The notes under the pieces are model-generated. The model was given only the letters and a program-made list of their open reading frames with translations. It did not search any database and was not told the origin of the DNA. The position numbers and the translations under genes were made by a program. A stretch of 64,000 bases of DNA from Adineta vaga (taxonomy: Eukaryota; Rotifera): assembly GCA_021613535.1 (NCBI GenBank), contig CP075492.1, forward strand, positions 1,922,001 through 1,986,000, in the 5' to 3' direction. This document shows, in pieces, positions 1 to 10,742 of the stretch; positions within the stretch are counted from its first letter, which is position 1; every line of letters begins with the position of its first letter.

Positions 1-365
1 GATTAGAGCATATGTCCGAAGTCGATAGTGAGAGAAAAAGACATGCTTTTAAAATCATAAAAAATGAAAAGCAAAAAACAAGCATAATTATTTTCATTGT
101 CCAAAAGTAAACATCTATCGCTATCGTGAATCATTTTGGCATTGTATTATTTCGATTCTTGAAATTGAGTTTATTGATAGGCGTAAATCAAAAGAAAACA
201 AATTAATCTATATGACTGAGATATGAATCAATTTGGTAAATCCAACTTTTGCTTTTCAGCAATCGATAAAAGCCAAAAATAGCTTAAGAGAGGGTCCATG
301 AGAAAATAGACCTATTCACTGTAAAAAGTAACAGTATAGTACAAAACTCTTGTCTTGTCTTCAAC
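1..365. other. Non-coding left edge
   Basis: No coding frame longer than about 60 codons is visible. The only recognisable content is one copy of a dispersed repeat at 202-268, listed separately. Confidence 0.5.
202..268 (+). repeat. Dispersed ~70-bp repeat, copy A
   Basis: This shares its 3' core (CAACTTTTGCTTTTCAGCAA then TCGAT, one base differing) and about 40 bp of looser upstream similarity with 6605-6676 and 21313-21386. The core resembles a pyrimidine tract plus splice acceptor. Function unknown. Confidence 0.6.
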
Positions 366-578
366 ATGCCAAAAGCTTTCGAGGGATTTTTAGACGACAC
401 GTACAGGGGGGAAACAGCCAACTCCAAATTTGTAACACAAGTTCTAAGGATCTTGAAGTGAGGGATTACAGTCGAAAGTATTCAGAGAAAGCTTAATGCG
501 TTGGAAGCCAATGTAGAGTATGCTCTGGAGTACGGGAGTATAGATAAAAAAGTGTTCAAATACTATCAGAAGGACTGA
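366..578 (+). pseudogene. Small decayed ORF with one in-frame stop
   Basis: Frame 366-578 reads as 70 residues from an ATG to a TGA, interrupted only by one TGA at 459-461. The N-terminal half begins MPKAFEGFLDDTYRGE and the second half contains NALEANVEYALEYGS, a helical, charged segment. The composition is protein-like on both sides of the stop, so this is either a relic with a single nonsense mutation or two exons with an unseen boundary. I do not recognise the family. No neighbour explains it; the next feature is a decayed integrase. Confidence 0.4.
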
Positions 579-1172
579 CTACATGAGTCTATAAATGATA
601 ACCAACTTAAATTTTCAAAAGATTCTTTTAAATTATCAATAGTCTATCTCTTTTATTCGTGTAAACTGGTAATTGTTCGAGAAATCGTAATACTAGCAAA
701 GCTAATAATTATGTTCTATCGTTCAAAACATGACCCAATATAGGTTCAACAAGTACAAACATGTTCTTTTCCTGTTCTTTCATTGCCGTCCGAAATGTAC
801 AAATAATTGTCGCATAGAAAATACATTGTATATGATATTGGCACGTATTCATTTTGGCATTAACAACTGAGAAAATACTGACTACTTTAGAACATCGATA
901 AAGCTACTCAGCATGTGATCATCTATTCAAATTTTGTTCTTTTAATTTTTCTTTTTAATTGTTTGTATTTGAAAATAAATAAACTTATCCGATAAGCCTA
1001 ATTATAAAAAAAAGAACACTTAAGAAGATTAATGATAAGATAATTGAATCATAATCCGTGAATAATAGAAGCATATATGAGACAAATATTATATAAACGT
1101 ACTATAAGATTGTTTCGAAATATTTTCTCAAATCGAAACACATTCATTGTTGAAATTACATTCTTACAAAGT
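579..1172. other. Intergenic, nothing recognised
   Basis: AT-rich sequence with no convincing frame, repeat or RNA gene on either strand. Confidence 0.4.
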
Positions 1173-2852
1173 ATGGCATCTTCTATTTCATTACCTGCAA
1201 GAGTAAGTAAATGAACATTTGTTGAGAAGGAAATGGAATATTTTCATATAGATAACTACTACTTTATCTGTAACAACATCTTCAGAAACATTAGCATCAA
1301 CAACAGCTAGTGATAATATTAAATTAAAAAATGATTTCATTTCCAAAATCTCGGCATTGAGAAATGAATCATTGAATAATCCTATTTTTACGTCGGAACG
1401 ATATAATGAAACAGTTGAATTAATAAATAATGCAAAATTAAAAAGTAATTCTAAGAGAAATGATAAAGAAATATCATTATTAAAAACTTACGATGTAATT
1501 AATCTTGGTAATCAAGATAAATTAGTTAAGAAAATTCATGAAGGAGAAGATACTACAATTAAATATTATGTTCCGTTAAATGAGATTTATGATGTAATTA
1601 GAATGGCTCATTCAAATATAGGTCATCGTGGTATTAAATATACTTTAAAAGTAATTAAGAAACGATGTGCCAATGTCACTGAAAAACAAGTTAAATTATT
1701 TATCTCTAGTTGTGAAGAATGCAAAATGAAACGTTCCGAACCTAGAAATTCATCAAAATTAGTGATAAATCCGATTCTTTCAAACGATTTTAATTCTCCT
1801 GGTCAGGTTGACCTTATTAATATGCAATCGTCCCCCTGTGGACCGTTTAAGTTTATCTTGAATTATCAAGATCATTTTACGAAATTCTGTGTTTTACGAC
1901 CTCTTAAAACAAAAACAGCAGCAGAAGTCGCTTATCATCTATTATATATTTTTGCGATATTTGGCGCACCACTTATCTTACAGTCAGATAATGGAAGAGA
2001 ATTCACCGCTCGTGTCATTGAAGATCGTGCATGGCAAACCACGACATCCACAGTCGCAGGGATCTGTCGAGAGATGTAATCAAGACGCGAAACAGTTGTT
2101 AGGTATGCCAGAATGATATAGTTAATGCACAATATCTATTTTCCTATTTACGAATATGGATTCGTGAAAATGCTTGCACAAAATGGTCTGATGGATTGCG
2201 CTTTGTACAGTTTCAAAAAAATGCTTGTTTTCATCGTGTATTAAATAATAGTCCATACTCTGTTTTATTTGGGAACGAACCAAAATTAGGTTTATCCTCA
2301 ACGTCTTTACATCCATCTGTATTTAATAATATAACAACAGAAGAAGAATTAGCAGATAAATTAGGCGCATTAATAACTGATGAAATTAATAAAAATTCAT
2401 GCGCAAGTGATAATGAAGAAGAAGAATTAAATATTGTTTTTAATATGACACGTGATAGTGATTCTGAAGTTTCTGATGATTTACATGACGATGATCAATT
2501 AAATGTTACTACACAAAAAGGAAAAAATGATGAAACACTTACCAATCGATTTAACAGTGATGATCCATCGGTTATTCAGCTTCAGGATCGTCTTTCGATA
2601 AAAGTCCTGAATAGCAAACAAGCTGTTTTCACAGGCGTTCATGGCTTTCTTCACTATCTTCAAGAATTATTCAACTCATTCCTTATGGACAAGAAAAATA
2701 GGCGAACTAAATCGAATAATTCTACTAATGTAAGTAATCATCTTCATCAGGTGCCTTCGACATCGATGCTAAACACGTCTCTTTCAATTGATTCATCGAC
2801 AGAGATGGGCAACTCCAACTCTGGAGTTAGAGTTGTTTTTTTAAACAGCTGA
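1173..2852 (+). pseudogene. Retroviral-type integrase gene (KRAB-A-domain-2/gypsy-integrase-like), frameshifted
   Basis: The main frame from about 1286 carries an H2C2 zinc-binding integrase N-domain (HSNIGH...SCEEC, about 1610-1725). A DDE core follows, with VDLI near 1808 and SDNGREF near 1987 as the two Asp motifs. The Glu motif (SVERCNQD) is present only in the +1 frame at 2066-2089, so there is a frameshift near 2035. A second shift lies at about 2112, after which WSDGLRFVQFQKN and SPYSVLFGNEPKLG continue to an acidic, Ser-rich tail. The order matches host-domesticated or Ginger/gypsy-type integrases annotated as KRAB-A domain-containing protein 2. A possible first exon starts at 1173 and splices to about 1286; phase favours a GTAAAT donor at 1207. 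The last codons lie in a MITE. Two frame breaks in the catalytic region make it a likely pseudogene. Confidence 0.7.
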
Positions 2853-3208
2853 GCTGAAGTTGGATTGAAGTTTTGAAAAATTGGATGGAGTTGGAGTCGA
2901 TAGTTTTTTTACAACTCCGATTCAACTTCGAAGAATCTCATGATTTTCAAGAGGAGAACAGCAAAAGATTATCTACAGATAGATGATCTTCACTAAATGC
3001 ACTGAGAGACAGAAAAGTAGAAGTATAGAAGGAGGAATTACGCGTTAACTGGTGATGAAACAGAATACTGATCATAAATTTACGATAAAAACGAGTTGCT
3101 TTTAGCCTTATTTAATTTCGACTCTATGGATCGAAGTTGTGATTTGGAGTTGGATTTTTAAAAATACATTCAGTTGGAGTGGTGTACTCTCGGAGTTGCC
3201 CATCTCTG
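2800..3208. mobile_element. 409-bp non-autonomous TIR element (hAT-like ends)
   Basis: Perfect 17-bp terminal inverted repeats, CAGAGATGGGCAACTCC at 2800 and its complement ending at 3208, enclose AT-rich sequence rich in GGAGTTGGAG motifs. CAGRGRTGGGCAA-type ends are typical of hAT MITEs. No clear 8-bp target duplication is visible (TTCATCGA against TTTCAAAG). The element supplies the last ~17 codons of the integrase relic's tail. Confidence 0.7.
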
Positions 3209-3274
3209 TTTCAAAGTACGAATCAATGACAATAATAAATTTATTCACAAATCCACCGCATGTTGGGTTCTAAG

Positions 3275-3399
3275 TAGGGGTGGACCATTTAATTTAACGC
3301 CCGTTAATTAACGGTTTTCGTTAACGTTAATCGTTAATATTAACGTTAACGAAAACCGTTTACGTTTATTTTAAATAAACGTAAATGTCTCACCTCTAA
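3275..3399. mobile_element. 125-bp palindromic MITE with 8-bp target duplication
   Basis: The element is an imperfect palindrome of AACGTTAA/ACGGTTTTCGT motifs, ending TAGGGGTGGACC and TCACCTCTAA. It is flanked on both sides by the 8-bp direct repeat GTTCTAAG (3267-3274 and 3400-3407), which fits hAT-type insertion. A second, inverted copy lies at 25009. Confidence 0.75.
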
Positions 3400-3407
3400 G
3401 TTCTAAG

Positions 3408-5156
3408 AGAACAGAATCAAAAACTATCAACCGATCGAACACGACGAGTGACACAAGCAAAATGATGCTGTTGTTTTTGTTTAACATGAAATTAAAGTTT
3501 AATACTATGAATCTATCTTCTTATGACATAGTTATACTTCATTTTGGCGGGCAAATGCATGCAGATACGGATGATCTTTTTAGAGAGGAAGTAATACTTG
3601 TATATGAAGATTGTGTTTTAGAATATCATGCTATTTAATATTTCGATGCAGGCTATAAATGTGACATTCTGTTAGGAATACGGTGTAACTTGAAGAAGCG
3701 TTACGCGTACTTCAGAAGCTCATCACGATCCCAGTATGTAGAATAGATCATCTGTTTAAAGAAGCTACGACTCAGTACAATCTATATTACCTCGTTACTA
3801 AAGATTAGAGAATATTGTCTTCAATATTATCAATTTAACTTTCATTTCAACTCATTATCCTATGATAAAATATCATTCGTATGTAAACAAACTCTCGATG
3901 AGAAATCAATGGACTAAAATTCTAAGTTTCTGAGTTTTCTAGCAAATTGATACTGATGTAGTGTTTTGGAGTACTGGAGTATTTGGATCCTGGAGTGTCG
4001 TTTCCTCCTTACTACAATCGTAATTACAATCTACATACAGTTAGACACAGATTATTTGAGGAAAAATTTCAATCTAGAAAAGTAAGATAAATCATATATT
4101 TGATCTACAATGATATAAGTCAATTTTCATGATCATTGGATAGTTCTAAACCATTCAAAAAATATTTTTAAAGCATCGAAGATATATAACCGCTCAGATA
4201 AGTAAATGAATCATTAGAATATCTATTAAAACTTTTGTTTTTTTTGCTTTCTCTTATGTATTTGATGGATACTGGAGACACAGTCTTGTATCAAGAGGTT
4301 GGATTGGTATGAAAATTAAATATATCCCCTTTTATATGAAACGACACAAATAACACTCCTAAGGGATACTAATATCTCCAAAAACCTGAGAAAAAACGAT
4401 ATTTTTAGCTTATTTTAATATTTTTTAGGTAGGGGTCAAAAATGACCCCGCCCAGTACTGCAAGAGTTAAGTTGTCTTTTTTATTTTAGACAATCTGTGT
4501 TCTAAAACTGCCTCCTTAAAAGTAAGTAATGTTAGGGCAGAGATCTATTTATTTTATTAATTGTGTTTCCTTCGAAGAAAAATCTAACTGTGAATACTTA
4601 TCTTTCTTTGTTCAGTATGATATTTTATATTGATTTAAATAATAAATACTTAGTTTGTCTTTCATATCTTGAATCTCTCTATATGCTGTTCATATATATT
4701 CTATAATCACAGTGAATAATAACTAACATCTGCTAATATAATGTGATAAAAAAATAGTTGAAAAAGGATGTAAAACTCTCTCGTTTCTTTATTGTCCAAT
4801 AGTTTTGTATTTGGTGCAAACATTTTATTATCGACATTAGATTACAATTGCATTTATTTCAAAAAATCTTGTTTTTTTTTCTCTTTTTGTTCTTTCTCTA
4901 TCGATTTTTGAATTTTCAAGATTCAACTGTTAATCATGATAAATAATGATACAAATGTTCAAGATGTAATCTATTCAAACAAATCATCAACAATTTAACA
5001 ATTAATTCCCCTTTTCTTTCTCTTTATTTCTTTTAGTTTCAATCGAACAGTATTGATTCATCACAAACAAAAACAACAACAACAACAACAGCAGCGTTTG
5101 TTATATCGCAATTTATGCCGATAGAGAAAGAAGGAATATGATATTTTATTTTGTAG
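3408..5156. other. Intergenic; possible solo piggyBac-type end
   Basis: No gene is seen. At about 4433-4470 a short palindrome (GGGGTCAAAAATGACCCC) is followed by a GC-rich stretch and GAGTTAA, resembling a piggyBac/Looper terminus at TTAA; no partner end was found. GGAGTA-type motifs occur at 3966-3995. Confidence 0.35.
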
Positions 5157-5205
5157 ATATGTAGAAGTTCGAAAAAGAAAACGGAAATGTGTAATATTTA
5201 GTGTA

Positions 5206-6461
5206 ATGGGAGTTATTGTAATCATTTTAGCAGTTGTCATAACTACTCAAATTGTTTTAACAAAGAAGAAAAGAAATTCACTAGCAACATCAACAATAGT
5301 AATGATGACAGATAAATCACCAACAACACAAATGACAACTATAACAACAACAAGTAAAGAAACACTCTCTACAAAAGTAATGACAACAGTAGAAGGTAGA
5401 ATTATTCTGATGAAATAACAGAGAACTGATCAGATCACGATACATACAAAATATTTGTTTTCATGTTAGACAATAGTTTTCATAATTCAAACTATTACTT
5501 TTCACATGAGCATTATTTATATCATTCGACAATATATTTGTTTTCCTTTATCTTAGTTATTAGTTATCCTACATGGAATAAAAATGGAGTTATTGTTGCT
5601 GGTAATCGTTGGCAAGGTAGTCAACTAAACCAACTTTTTGGTCCTGTAGGTTTTGATATTGACGATGATTTAACACTTTATATTGTTGACAGCGGAAATA
5701 GTCGTATTGTTCGGTGGAGAGTGAATGCAACACAAGGTGAAGTTATTGCAGGTGGAAATAGAGAAGGAGAAGAAATAAATCAATTAAATTCACCAATGGA
5801 CGTTGTCATCGATAAACAAAATCGTTCTCTCATTATTTGTGATCTTGGAAACCGTCGATTGTTGAAATTAGACCTTCATTATCTGGCACAAGAACCAACA
5901 ATTATTTTGAGAACTGCTTGTTCAAGTTTAATTATTGATAGTGATGGATATTTATACATATCAGACGCTTTTGAGTATGCAATAAAACGATGGAAAGAAG
6001 GTCAAACAAAGATGGAAGTGGTTGCAGGTGGGAATGGAGGGGGTACTGCTCTCAACCAATTCATTCGTCCTGATTATTTCTTTGTTGACAACAATGATGG
6101 TTCAATCTATGTATCAGATGGAAACAATTATCGTGTAACGAAATGGATGAAAAATGCAAAAGAAGGTGTCGTCGTTGCTGGCGGAAATGGTCAAGGAAAT
6201 GGTTTAAATCAAATAAAGTATGCTAGCGGCATAGCCGTTGATAATTCGAGTAATATTTATGTGGCTGACAAAGGCAATAAGCGGATCATGCGTTTTCTCA
6301 AAGGATCTCAATATGGCACTGTTATTTTGGATAAAAATGCAGAGGAACTCAGTGCATATCAGTTGCATAGTCCTGAAGATATTTTATTTGATCGGGAAGG
6401 TAATCTCTATGTTGTAGATAATGGAAGTCACCGTGTTAAGAAGTTTTTTGTAGATAAATGA
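5206..6461 (+). CDS. Signal-anchored NHL-repeat protein
   Basis: Predicted join is 5206-5395 and 5557-6461, about 364 residues; both splice sites are GT-AG and phase 1. The N-terminus is a membrane segment (VIVIILAVVITTQIVL) followed by a basic KKKR stop and a Thr-rich stalk. The second exon encodes six NHL-type beta-propeller blades; examples are PVGFDIDDDLTLYIVDSGNS, GIAVDNSSNIYVADKGNKR and DILFDREGNLYVVDNGSHR. The protein is probably anchored in a membrane with the propeller outside, where it could bind protein or glycan; the ligand is unknown. The frame stays open upstream to a TTTTGTAG acceptor-like site at about 5156, so a further 5' exon coding for a basic cytoplasmic tail is possible. 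This TM-Thr-NHL architecture is very abundant in bdelloids. Confidence 0.85.
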
Positions 6462-6604
6462 CACTCAGATTTCATGAATGTTTGTTTCTTCTTTGTAAAA
6501 TTAGCTTTTGTTTTTTTGTCTCACTGTTGAATAAAATAATGAAAATGAGTACCATGAAAAATAAGAATGTCATTTTAAAAATTGATATACTATGCCAGTG
6601 ATAA

Positions 6605-6676
6605 AACAGATTAACTTGTATATCTATAAGACACAAATCAATCTGCTTATCTCAACTTTTGCTTTTCAGCAACCGA
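6605..6676 (+). repeat. Dispersed ~70-bp repeat, copy B
   Basis: It matches copy A (202) and copy C (21313), with the core CAACTTTTGCTTTTCAGCAA followed by CCGAT. A short open frame over it is not regarded as a gene. Confidence 0.6.
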
Positions 6677-6843
6677 TTCTATATAATATTGAAAATGATG
6701 TGCTTGACGGTGAGGAAGACTACCACAATACAAAGTATTTCAATATTGTTGAAATAGATTATAAAGTGGCAAGTATCTAAACATAGGATCACGAAGATCC
6801 AGTATAGAATACTAAAGATCCACTATAAAGTAGACCATCTGTC

Positions 6844-6892
6844 GGGGTGTGGGTGTCTCTTCTCTATTCACACCCACACCCACCCACACCCT
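6844..6892. repeat. Telomere-like hairpin (G-arm/loop/C-arm)
   Basis: GGGGTGTGGGTG, loop TCTCTTCTCTATT, then CACACCCACACCC. Arms and loop are identical to 25504-25554. The right flank is fused directly to the duplicated block through shared CCCAC sequence. Confidence 0.8.
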
Positions 6893-7615
6893 CGCTGTTG
6901 CCACACACTAACCTCCCTTTTTACAGCGCCATCTTTTACACCCCCAATTTGAGTGGTCAATCGCCACAAAGATTGTTCAGAATAAAGTCGCCTTTGTCTG
7001 CTATGCCTATATAATGAGGAAGCAATCTCAGAGTTATTTCATTCCACTTCCAACCATTCAATTATCCAATTCTTCTATGATGCAACAACCATCAACAACA
7101 ACTACAACATCATCATCAAGCATCAGCATGAGTACTTGTACTCGGGCGACGCAAACAGACGGGTTGTCTTCAACAGCCGAATTATATCAATTGGCTGCCC
7201 ATCTACATCGCTTGACAGGCGAATTGGTACGTGCATGTCAGGCTCAAAATGAAGCACAACAGGTCACTGAAATGACCATGAATGTTGTTGTTGCACCAGC
7301 AGCACGTGAGTACTAAACTTTTGTGTGTAATAGCATAGATAATGTTCGTTTTTCTAGAAACAGCTGTTGTCGAAATAGCAACCGTTCACAGCCTCAGCCT
7401 TGACGACGTAAATGTGGACTGTATGGTCGTCGTATCTCAAATGTCGAAGAGGCTCGAACAAATGATAAACATGGATGAGTCCGTAACAACACCAACACCC
7501 ATCTCATCACCACGTCCCCTCTCAATCCGCCCATGCCAATTGCCTCACCAGTTTTGGTCATACCACAACGCGCAAATAATAGCACAATTGCCCAACGCCT
7601 TTCGTTGGAGCCGCG
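6883..7615 (+). repeat. 733-bp segmental duplication, copy 1
   Basis: Collinear with 25624-26356 at a constant offset of 18,741 bp, with no indel and only two substitutions seen by eye (6972 A/G, 7541 T/C). Both ends of this copy abut telomere-like hairpins, and the copy stops abruptly after GGAGCCGCG at 7615. Confidence 0.9.
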
Positions 7616-7620
7616 GGTGA
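7014..7620 (+). pseudogene. 3'-truncated copy of an unknown two-exon gene
   Basis: Exon 1 (7014 to about 7308) encodes a Ser/Thr-rich stretch and then a helical region (TAELYQLAAHLHRLTGELVR). A GTGAGT donor and TTTTCTAG acceptor (about 7309-7357) join it in phase 1 to TAVVEIATVHSLSLDD. The reading frame ends two codons after the duplication breakpoint at 7615, inside a telomere-like hairpin, so the C-terminal part found at 26357-26696 is missing. The same gene is longer at 25755-26696. Function is not recognised. The upstream frame is open, so the start may lie earlier. Confidence 0.5.
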
Positions 7621-7669
7621 GGGTAGGTGGGTGTGGGTGTGGGCCTGTCTTCTTCACCCACACCCTCAG
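7616..7669. repeat. Telomere-like hairpin at a gene breakpoint
   Basis: GGTGAGGGTAGGTGGGTGTGGGTGTGGG, loop CCTGTCTTCTT, then CACCCACACCCTCAG. It begins at the base where copy 1 of the duplication stops matching copy 2. Confidence 0.8.
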
Positions 7670-9089
7670 CTGAAAGACATCACAATCTACAAAAATTACG
7701 GTACCATACAAACAGAATGATAAGGTGAGCTACAGTTGTTAACAAGCTCTCTGCAACAAAAGATAATCATCTCTGATATTTTGGTACGAAAGTATAGCCT
7801 GAAAACGACCAGCTATTCTGATTCTATGAGATTTGACTAAAATTAGTCGAGAAAAATGAGTTCAAAATCTGGAAGTGAAAAATCTATAGTCTTCAGCAGT
7901 ATTAATTTCTAACATCTCGTCAGTTTTCCTCAAGCATAGAAAATTCATCAGACACGCTCCGCAACTCTCATCCTAGGATAGGAAAGTGTTGGTGGATGTA
8001 CAGAACTCGAAGTTCGATAATGAGTGGGAATTTATCACCTGTAAACTTCCAGGATCATTTCCCTTGATGGTTGAGATTATGAAAACCGTTAGAAATGAGG
8101 AAAATAGACAAGTTTCAGTATTTTAATAAATTTTTTAAAGCTAAAAGAAGACCGGTAAAAAACTGGTGAAGAATGGCCGATCCGGTTCCAAGTCTGATCA
8201 CTAATATTGGTCGATAAATCATTTAATCGATATTGATTAGTTCGATTATATGTTTTTCACATTGATTGATCCTATTCTCTAATTCTTTCATTATAATTCC
8301 ATTTGATGAATAAGTAGGTAAATCAATAGTTAAGAAACATGTATGTAATCCTGAATTAAATCGCAGTTATACTAGTAATACAACTGTGATTGTACGTATG
8401 TGCTTAAGATATTATAATTATTCAACACGAACATAAGAGTGATTCACCATAATCTTGGGTGAGGTTGGGATGTAGATGAGGGTGAAACGTGACGAGATAC
8501 TTACACGTATAGCCTCGCACACCCAAGATAATGCCACAATATACGTATAATGCATAGTTTTTGTCTCTTTTTCGTATTCAATACCGATCGCTCTGCACAG
8601 TGCATTTATTAGTAATTCGACGTTATTAGATACGTCAAAAGGACCTGTTGAGACCAACTGTATAACTTATACTCATTGTGTCAGCATCGTAGGTCCAGGA
8701 TTTGTATGCCTAGGTGTTTTTAATGGGTAAACTTGTTTACCGATAACTTAGCTTTAATCAGCTGTTTTTTTCTTTTGACTGTTCCAAAATCATTCATCTA
8801 TCAATATAAAATTGATGTAAAAAATACTTTTGTTGATGCTATTATTTTATGTGTGATCAAAAGAAAAGCAAGTACAATATAATATGTAGACAGAACGAGA
8901 AAAAAACCAATAAAGAGGAAATATGACGATACTGCGAAGAATTTTATGAGAGAAAGAGACAGTAAGTCATCAATAAAATATAAATAGTTCAAAATATTTT
9001 GTACTGTAATGAAAAAAAACAAATTATAGAGATAGTACTTCGATCGACTGTTGTTAAGGATGAGCGTGCGAATATACGGATTCAATTTT
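7670..9089. other. Intergenic, nothing recognised
   Basis: No convincing coding frame. A hydrophobic minus-strand frame at 8801-9085 lacks an ATG and has the composition expected of AT-rich antisense sequence. Confidence 0.4.
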
Positions 9090-10010
9090 TCATGAATGAT
9101 TATTTGTTCGTTTTGAAAATATTTGCATTTCTCTCTCTTTTACATTTATAATTTGTATACGTGTTACTTGTATTGTTTGACGTTGAAAATAAGTTTGAAT
9201 AGTTTGTCGTATTTCTCGATCTAATAACACATTACATAATGCTACAAGTGTAACTGAAAATGTTAAACAAACAAGATGTATAGAGTAAATTATATCATAG
9301 TAATGAATTGATAATATTATGTTTGGTATTGAAGCCATAAGACCAATACTAATTAAAATCATTGTATTTCGAAGAATTATTAAATCTCGTTTTTGATGTT
9401 GAATTGAATTACTCATTATTATTTGATTTCGTTTTATTTTATGAACTCGATTGAGAATATAGAAATAAACAAAAATAACCGTTAAAAATGGTAAAATAAA
9501 ATTAATTACAAAGAGATAAAGATCAATATTATTATATTCTGGTATTATCCAACAGAAACTTCTTGGATAAAAACGAGCTGTATCAAATATTAGAATAGGT
9601 AATGTTAGAAATAAAACAATTAACCATTGAGTTGAAATTAAAATATAATGTGTTTGAATTGTTGTTAACCATCGATATTTTGTTGATAAAATTACAAAAA
9701 AGAAACGTGATATAGCTTGAATCATAATTGAATGCATTAATTCTCCAATTGAAACATATGTAAAATAAGAACGAAATCGACACGTCAAATGACTTGTATC
9801 AGAAATAATAAAAATCATATAAATATAATCAATTAGAAACATAATTGAATAAAATATTGATATAAATGATGTATTAGAAATAAGTAAATGATTAACTGTA
9901 TGTAAACGGGGTTTTGTTCGATAAATTAATATCAAAATAAATAAATTAATCATTATACAAAGAATTGCAAATATTGATGAGATTAAAATTGTTGTTTCTA
10001 AATCATCCAT
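9090..10010 (-). CDS. Rhodopsin-like orphan G-protein-coupled receptor
   Basis: A 306-residue intronless frame from ATG at 10010. Seven hydrophobic helices are visible: TM1 IFAILCIMINLFILILIY, TM2 near NHLLISNTSFISIFYS, TM3 after TCRFRSYFTYV, TM4 LIVLFLTLPILIF, TM5 LFVINFILPFLTVIFVYFYI, TM6 NTMILISIGLMASIPNIIL and TM7 LVCLTFSVTLVALCNVLLD. The Cys before TM3 (HLTCRF) and the Cys in loop 2 (SFCWI) would form the class A disulfide. The DRY position reads SRF, keeping only the Arg, and TM7 has no NPxxY. This fits the expanded orphan receptors of bdelloids rather than a named amine or peptide receptor. The ligand is unknown. It acts in the plasma membrane. Confidence 0.85.
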   Translation of the reverse strand: MDDLETTILISSIFAILCIMINLFILILIYRTKPRLHTVNHLLISNTSFISIFYSIMFLIDYIYMIFIISDTSHLTCRFRSYFTYVSIGELMHSIMIQAISRFFFVILSTKYRWLTTIQTHYILISTQWLIVLFLTLPILIFDTARFYPRSFCWIIPEYNNIDLYLFVINFILPFLTVIFVYFYILNRVHKIKRNQIIMSNSIQHQKRDLIILRNTMILISIGLMASIPNIILSIHYYDIIYSIHLVCLTFSVTLVALCNVLLDREIRQTIQTYFQRQTIQVTRIQIINVKEREMQIFSKRTNNHS

Positions 10011-10216
10011 GGTGATATAATGAAAAGAAAACAGAAAAATATCTATGTGAATCTACTAAAAAAAATGAAAGAACTCTCAGAGCGAAATGATTCTTTTTAG
10101 ATTAATTGAAGCACATAAATTATATATAAGAGAAAATCTTTTTAATAACACAGAAAATAAGTATGATGTGCTTCATTGAACTATGGAATCAATTCAGAAA
10201 CAAAATTTGGTTGATT

Positions 10217-10266
10217 TACTTTTTTTCTACATAAATGATCACATCATTATTTATGAGTAGAAAAAG
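10217..10266. repeat. Small AT-rich hairpin
   Basis: TTTTTCTACATAAATGAT and, after a short loop, ATTATTTATGAGTAGAAAAA form an imperfect inverted repeat upstream (in the gene's sense) of the GPCR. Role unknown. Confidence 0.35.
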
Positions 10267-10442
10267 CAAATTTTTGTTTAGAATCTTCGTGAAAGTTGAA
10301 AGATGTACGATGGAAATGAAAATGTTACAAATGATCAATTAAAACAGTGTCGAACATGTTTAGATAATTGAAGAGCAGAAAATATATGTAGAATCGCTTT
10401 TAAATATTGTAATATTCGTTATTTAGTTTGAATATGTTATTA

Positions 10443-10489
10443 AGGGTGTGGGTGTGGGTGAGTTTTACCACCCTTACACACCATCAAGA
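10443..10489. repeat. Telomere-like hairpin
   Basis: GGGTGTGGGTGTGGGTG, loop AGTTTTAC, then CACCCTTACACACCATCAAGAT; the C-arm is decayed. Confidence 0.65.
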
Positions 10490-10540
10490 TACTCACATGT
10501 GTAATAAATAAAATATATTTTCGACGAGTAATTAGTGAGA

Positions 10541-10742
10541 TTATTTTATTTTATTTTCAAAAAGATTACAACAACTTACAAACATTTCAAAGCATACCAT
10601 AAGCCACAACGAGTGAGAAAAGGTATATTCAATGCATCCTTTGCAAAGAAAAGCACAAACACCAACAACATGAGTATCTACTATAGGAAAACATTCACAA
10701 GCACTATTGTTTGAACATCGATCATATGGGATTGTATTACAA
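10541..10742 (-). pseudogene. Exon or fragment of a small Cys-rich secreted protein
   Basis: After an acceptor-like TTGAATAG at about 10743 the minus strand reads CNTIPYDRCSNNSACECFPI and VGVCAFLCKGC, a dense Cys pattern like the EB/Cys-rich modules repeated in bdelloid surface proteins. The frame then runs to a stop at 10541 with less typical sequence. No ATG or upstream exons could be placed, so it is either a last exon or an isolated remnant. Confidence 0.35.

Noticed and set aside
7394-7711. Minus-strand ORF over the duplicated gene (and its twin at 26135)
   Set aside because: Antisense shadow; spliced plus-strand structure is better supported.
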